Assembly (NCBI RefSeq): GCF_000967865.1
Contig: NZ_JXRU01000037.1
Location: forward strand, 62,001-126,000
Source of the DNA: Microbacterium sp. SA39
GTDB lineage: Bacteria > Actinomycetota > Actinomycetes > Actinomycetales > Microbacteriaceae
Reading direction: 5' to 3'
Length of the DNA: 64,000 bases
Shown: positions 62,688 through 64,000 of the stretch, piece by piece
Numbering within the stretch: the first letter of the stretch is position 1
How the letters are laid out: each line of letters starts with the position of its first letter
Notes under the pieces: generated by a model
What the model was told of the DNA's origin: nothing
Seen by the model: the letters and a program-made list of their open reading frames with translations, nothing else
Database searches by the model: none
Position numbers and translations under genes: made by a program

Positions 62688-64000
62688 ATGAGGGGGGAGC
62701 GCCGCGTCGCGGCACCGATCGCTGCGCTGCTCGCCGTCGGGCTGGTCTCGTGCACCCCGGCGCTGCCGGAGACGGTCGTGCCGGACACGCAGATCACCGT
62801 CGGCTGGACCGGCGGCTTCACGTCGGTCAATGCCGCAGCCTCTCCCACCCGGGGCAACGTCGACATCGCGGAGACGATCCGCGCCGACTTCGGCGATCTC
62901 GTCGACGGCGAGTTCGTGGCCGACGAGGGCTTCGGCACGGTGACGATCGTCTCCGATGATCCGTTCACGGTGCGGTACGACCTCGCCGAGCCGGTCTGGT
63001 CGGACGACATCCCGCTCGACGCCGCGGACCTGCTGCTGGCATGGGCGGGGACGGCGGGTTACTTCGTGGCTTCCGAAGATGCGGCCGCCGATGCGGATGC
63101 CGTCGAGATGGAGGTCCCCGCTCTCGACGAGTTCGCGCGGGCGATCGACGTGACCTATCCGCAGCCGACCATCGACTGGCAGCGGGCGGTCTCCGCTCCC
63201 GTGCCCGCGCATGTCGTCGGACAGCGCGCCCTCGGTATCGACGATCCGATGGAGGCCAAGCAGGCCGTCATCCGCGCGATCCAAGAGGGCGACGACGACG
63301 CGCTGGCCGAGATCGCCACGGTGTGGAATGAGGATTTCGAGCTCGGGAAGGACGGGAAGCTCGCCGACGAACTTCTGCTCTCCAGCGGTCCGTTCCGGAT
63401 CGACGAGGTCAGCGAAGACGAGGACGGACAGAGCGTCGCGCTCGTGCCCAATCCGTCCTATCGCGGTCTCGTGACGCCGAAGGTCGCCCGCATCGAGCTC
63501 GTTCCGAACGGTGACGCGCCGGAGAGCGAGGCCGGCGAGCGGCTCGACGTCGTGCAGCTCGCTCCCACCACCGCGAACCGCGAGATCATCCGCCAGCTCG
63601 AGCGCCAGGATTTCACGGTCGACACCCGGCACGACGGGACTCTCTGGGCGCTGATGCTCGACCCGACCGGGGTCTTCACCGGGGCGCAGGCCCGGGCGGC
63701 ATTCCTCCGCACGGTGCCGGCGACGGCTCTCACCGAGCGCGGGTCCGGCGTCTGGGCGACCGCGTACACAGGCACCACCTCGATGCTGTCGGCACCGGGT
63801 TCCCGTGCGTACGACATCGTCAACGAGGACTCCGGTTTCTCGGCCGCGCTCGCCACTCCCGCCGACGACGCCGCCCTGGAACGGGAGAGTGCCGGGATCG
63901 CGCCGGGTGCGTCGGTGTGCGTGTTGTACGACGCCGGCAGCGAGTTCGCGGTGGGCGCGTTCGCCGCCCTGAGCGAAGCCGTCGCAGAAGCGGGCTGGAG
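62688..64000 (+). CDS. ABC transporter substrate-binding lipoprotein, family 5 (3' end outside window)
   Basis: An open frame of 437 codons runs from ATG 62688 to the right edge without a stop. The N-terminus is a lipoprotein signal: basic start, hydrophobic core and lipobox L-V-S-C with Cys22. The following part resembles SBP_bac_5 (peptide/oligosaccharide-binding) proteins: TVGWTGGFTSVNAA, YDLAEPVWSDDIPLDAADLLLAW, SSGPFRIDEV. These bind solutes outside the membrane and deliver them to an ABC permease, which would be encoded beyond the window. The ATG is 10 nt after the preceding stop, with weak ribosome site. Confidence 0.8.
   Translation, partial: MRGERRVAAPIAALLAVGLVSCTPALPETVVPDTQITVGWTGGFTSVNAAASPTRGNVDIAETIRADFGDLVDGEFVADEGFGTVTIVSDDPFTVRYDLAEPVWSDDIPLDAADLLLAWAGTAGYFVASEDAAADADAVEMEVPALDEFARAIDVTYPQPTIDWQRAVSAPVPAHVVGQRALGIDDPMEAKQAVIRAIQEGDDDALAEIATVWNEDFELGKDGKLADELLLSSGPFRIDEVSEDEDGQSVALVPNPSYRGLVTPKVARIELVPNGDAPESEAGERLDVVQLAPTTANREIIRQLERQDFTVDTRHDGTLWALMLDPTGVFTGAQARAAFLRTVPATALTERGSGVWATAYTGTTSMLSAPGSRAYDIVNEDSGFSAALATPADDAALERESAGIAPGASVCVLYDAGSEFAVGAFAALSEAVAEAGW

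Overview
The window is high-GC actinobacterial chromosome. Dense gene packing with ATGA/GTGA overlaps, TANNNT -10 boxes, several apparently leaderless genes and frequent ggatgcc/gcatcc words point to the Microbacteriaceae, most likely Microbacterium; this is an inference from gene content and style, not a database match. No rRNA, tRNA, CRISPR array or insertion sequence was recognised.

Layout. 1-533: 3' part of a VanY-type D,D-carboxypeptidase. 685-1848: long-chain-type acyl-CoA dehydrogenase, closed by an 18-bp hairpin. 1923-6614 (minus strand): an ECF transporter (two S components, a fused double ATPase and a T component) with a siderophore-interacting reductase, behind a DtxR/IdeR-like iron box. 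6823-10047: secreted subtilase. 10291-16541: CstA/YbdD pyruvate uptake, a LytS/LytTR two-component pair, and a DUF485/SSS symporter pair, forming one carboxylate-uptake island. 16611-20061: pirin, a small GNAT protein and RecQ, a stretch carrying REP-like palindromes inside reading frames. 20281-24785: double-TetR regulator, MFS exporter or importer and GH3 glycosidase. 24933-27017: acyl-CoA oxidase. 27288-29169: AbiE-like toxin-antitoxin pair of foreign look. 29318-30972: zinc alcohol dehydrogenase and 3-methyladenine glycosylase I.

The most striking part is 31101-62324. It begins with two tandem paralogous genes of about 2,020 codons for membrane-anchored Ig-like/fibronectin-III surface proteins. 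A tightly coupled operon follows: MoxR ATPase, DUF58 protein, transglutaminase-like membrane protein with two lost catalytic residues, RDD-FHA protein, PP2C phosphatase, FHA protein, Ser/Thr kinase, second RDD-FHA protein, and an FHA-FtsK/SpoIIIE ATPase of EssC type. Behind it lie a WXG100-like N-terminal effector protein, a Tox-REase-5-like toxin, a probable Imm52 immunity protein, an unknown small gene and a WXG100 protein. I read this as a type VII-like secretion locus with phosphothreonine signalling and a surface-protein arm.

The two giant genes, the WXG-like effector gene and the WXG100 gene each have the same promoter layout: a palindrome close to TGGGCA-N4-TGCCCA placed exactly 24 nt upstream of a TANNNT -10 box. 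That gives the locus a common regulatory signature and is the main new observation here. The window ends inside a family-5 ABC solute-binding lipoprotein gene.
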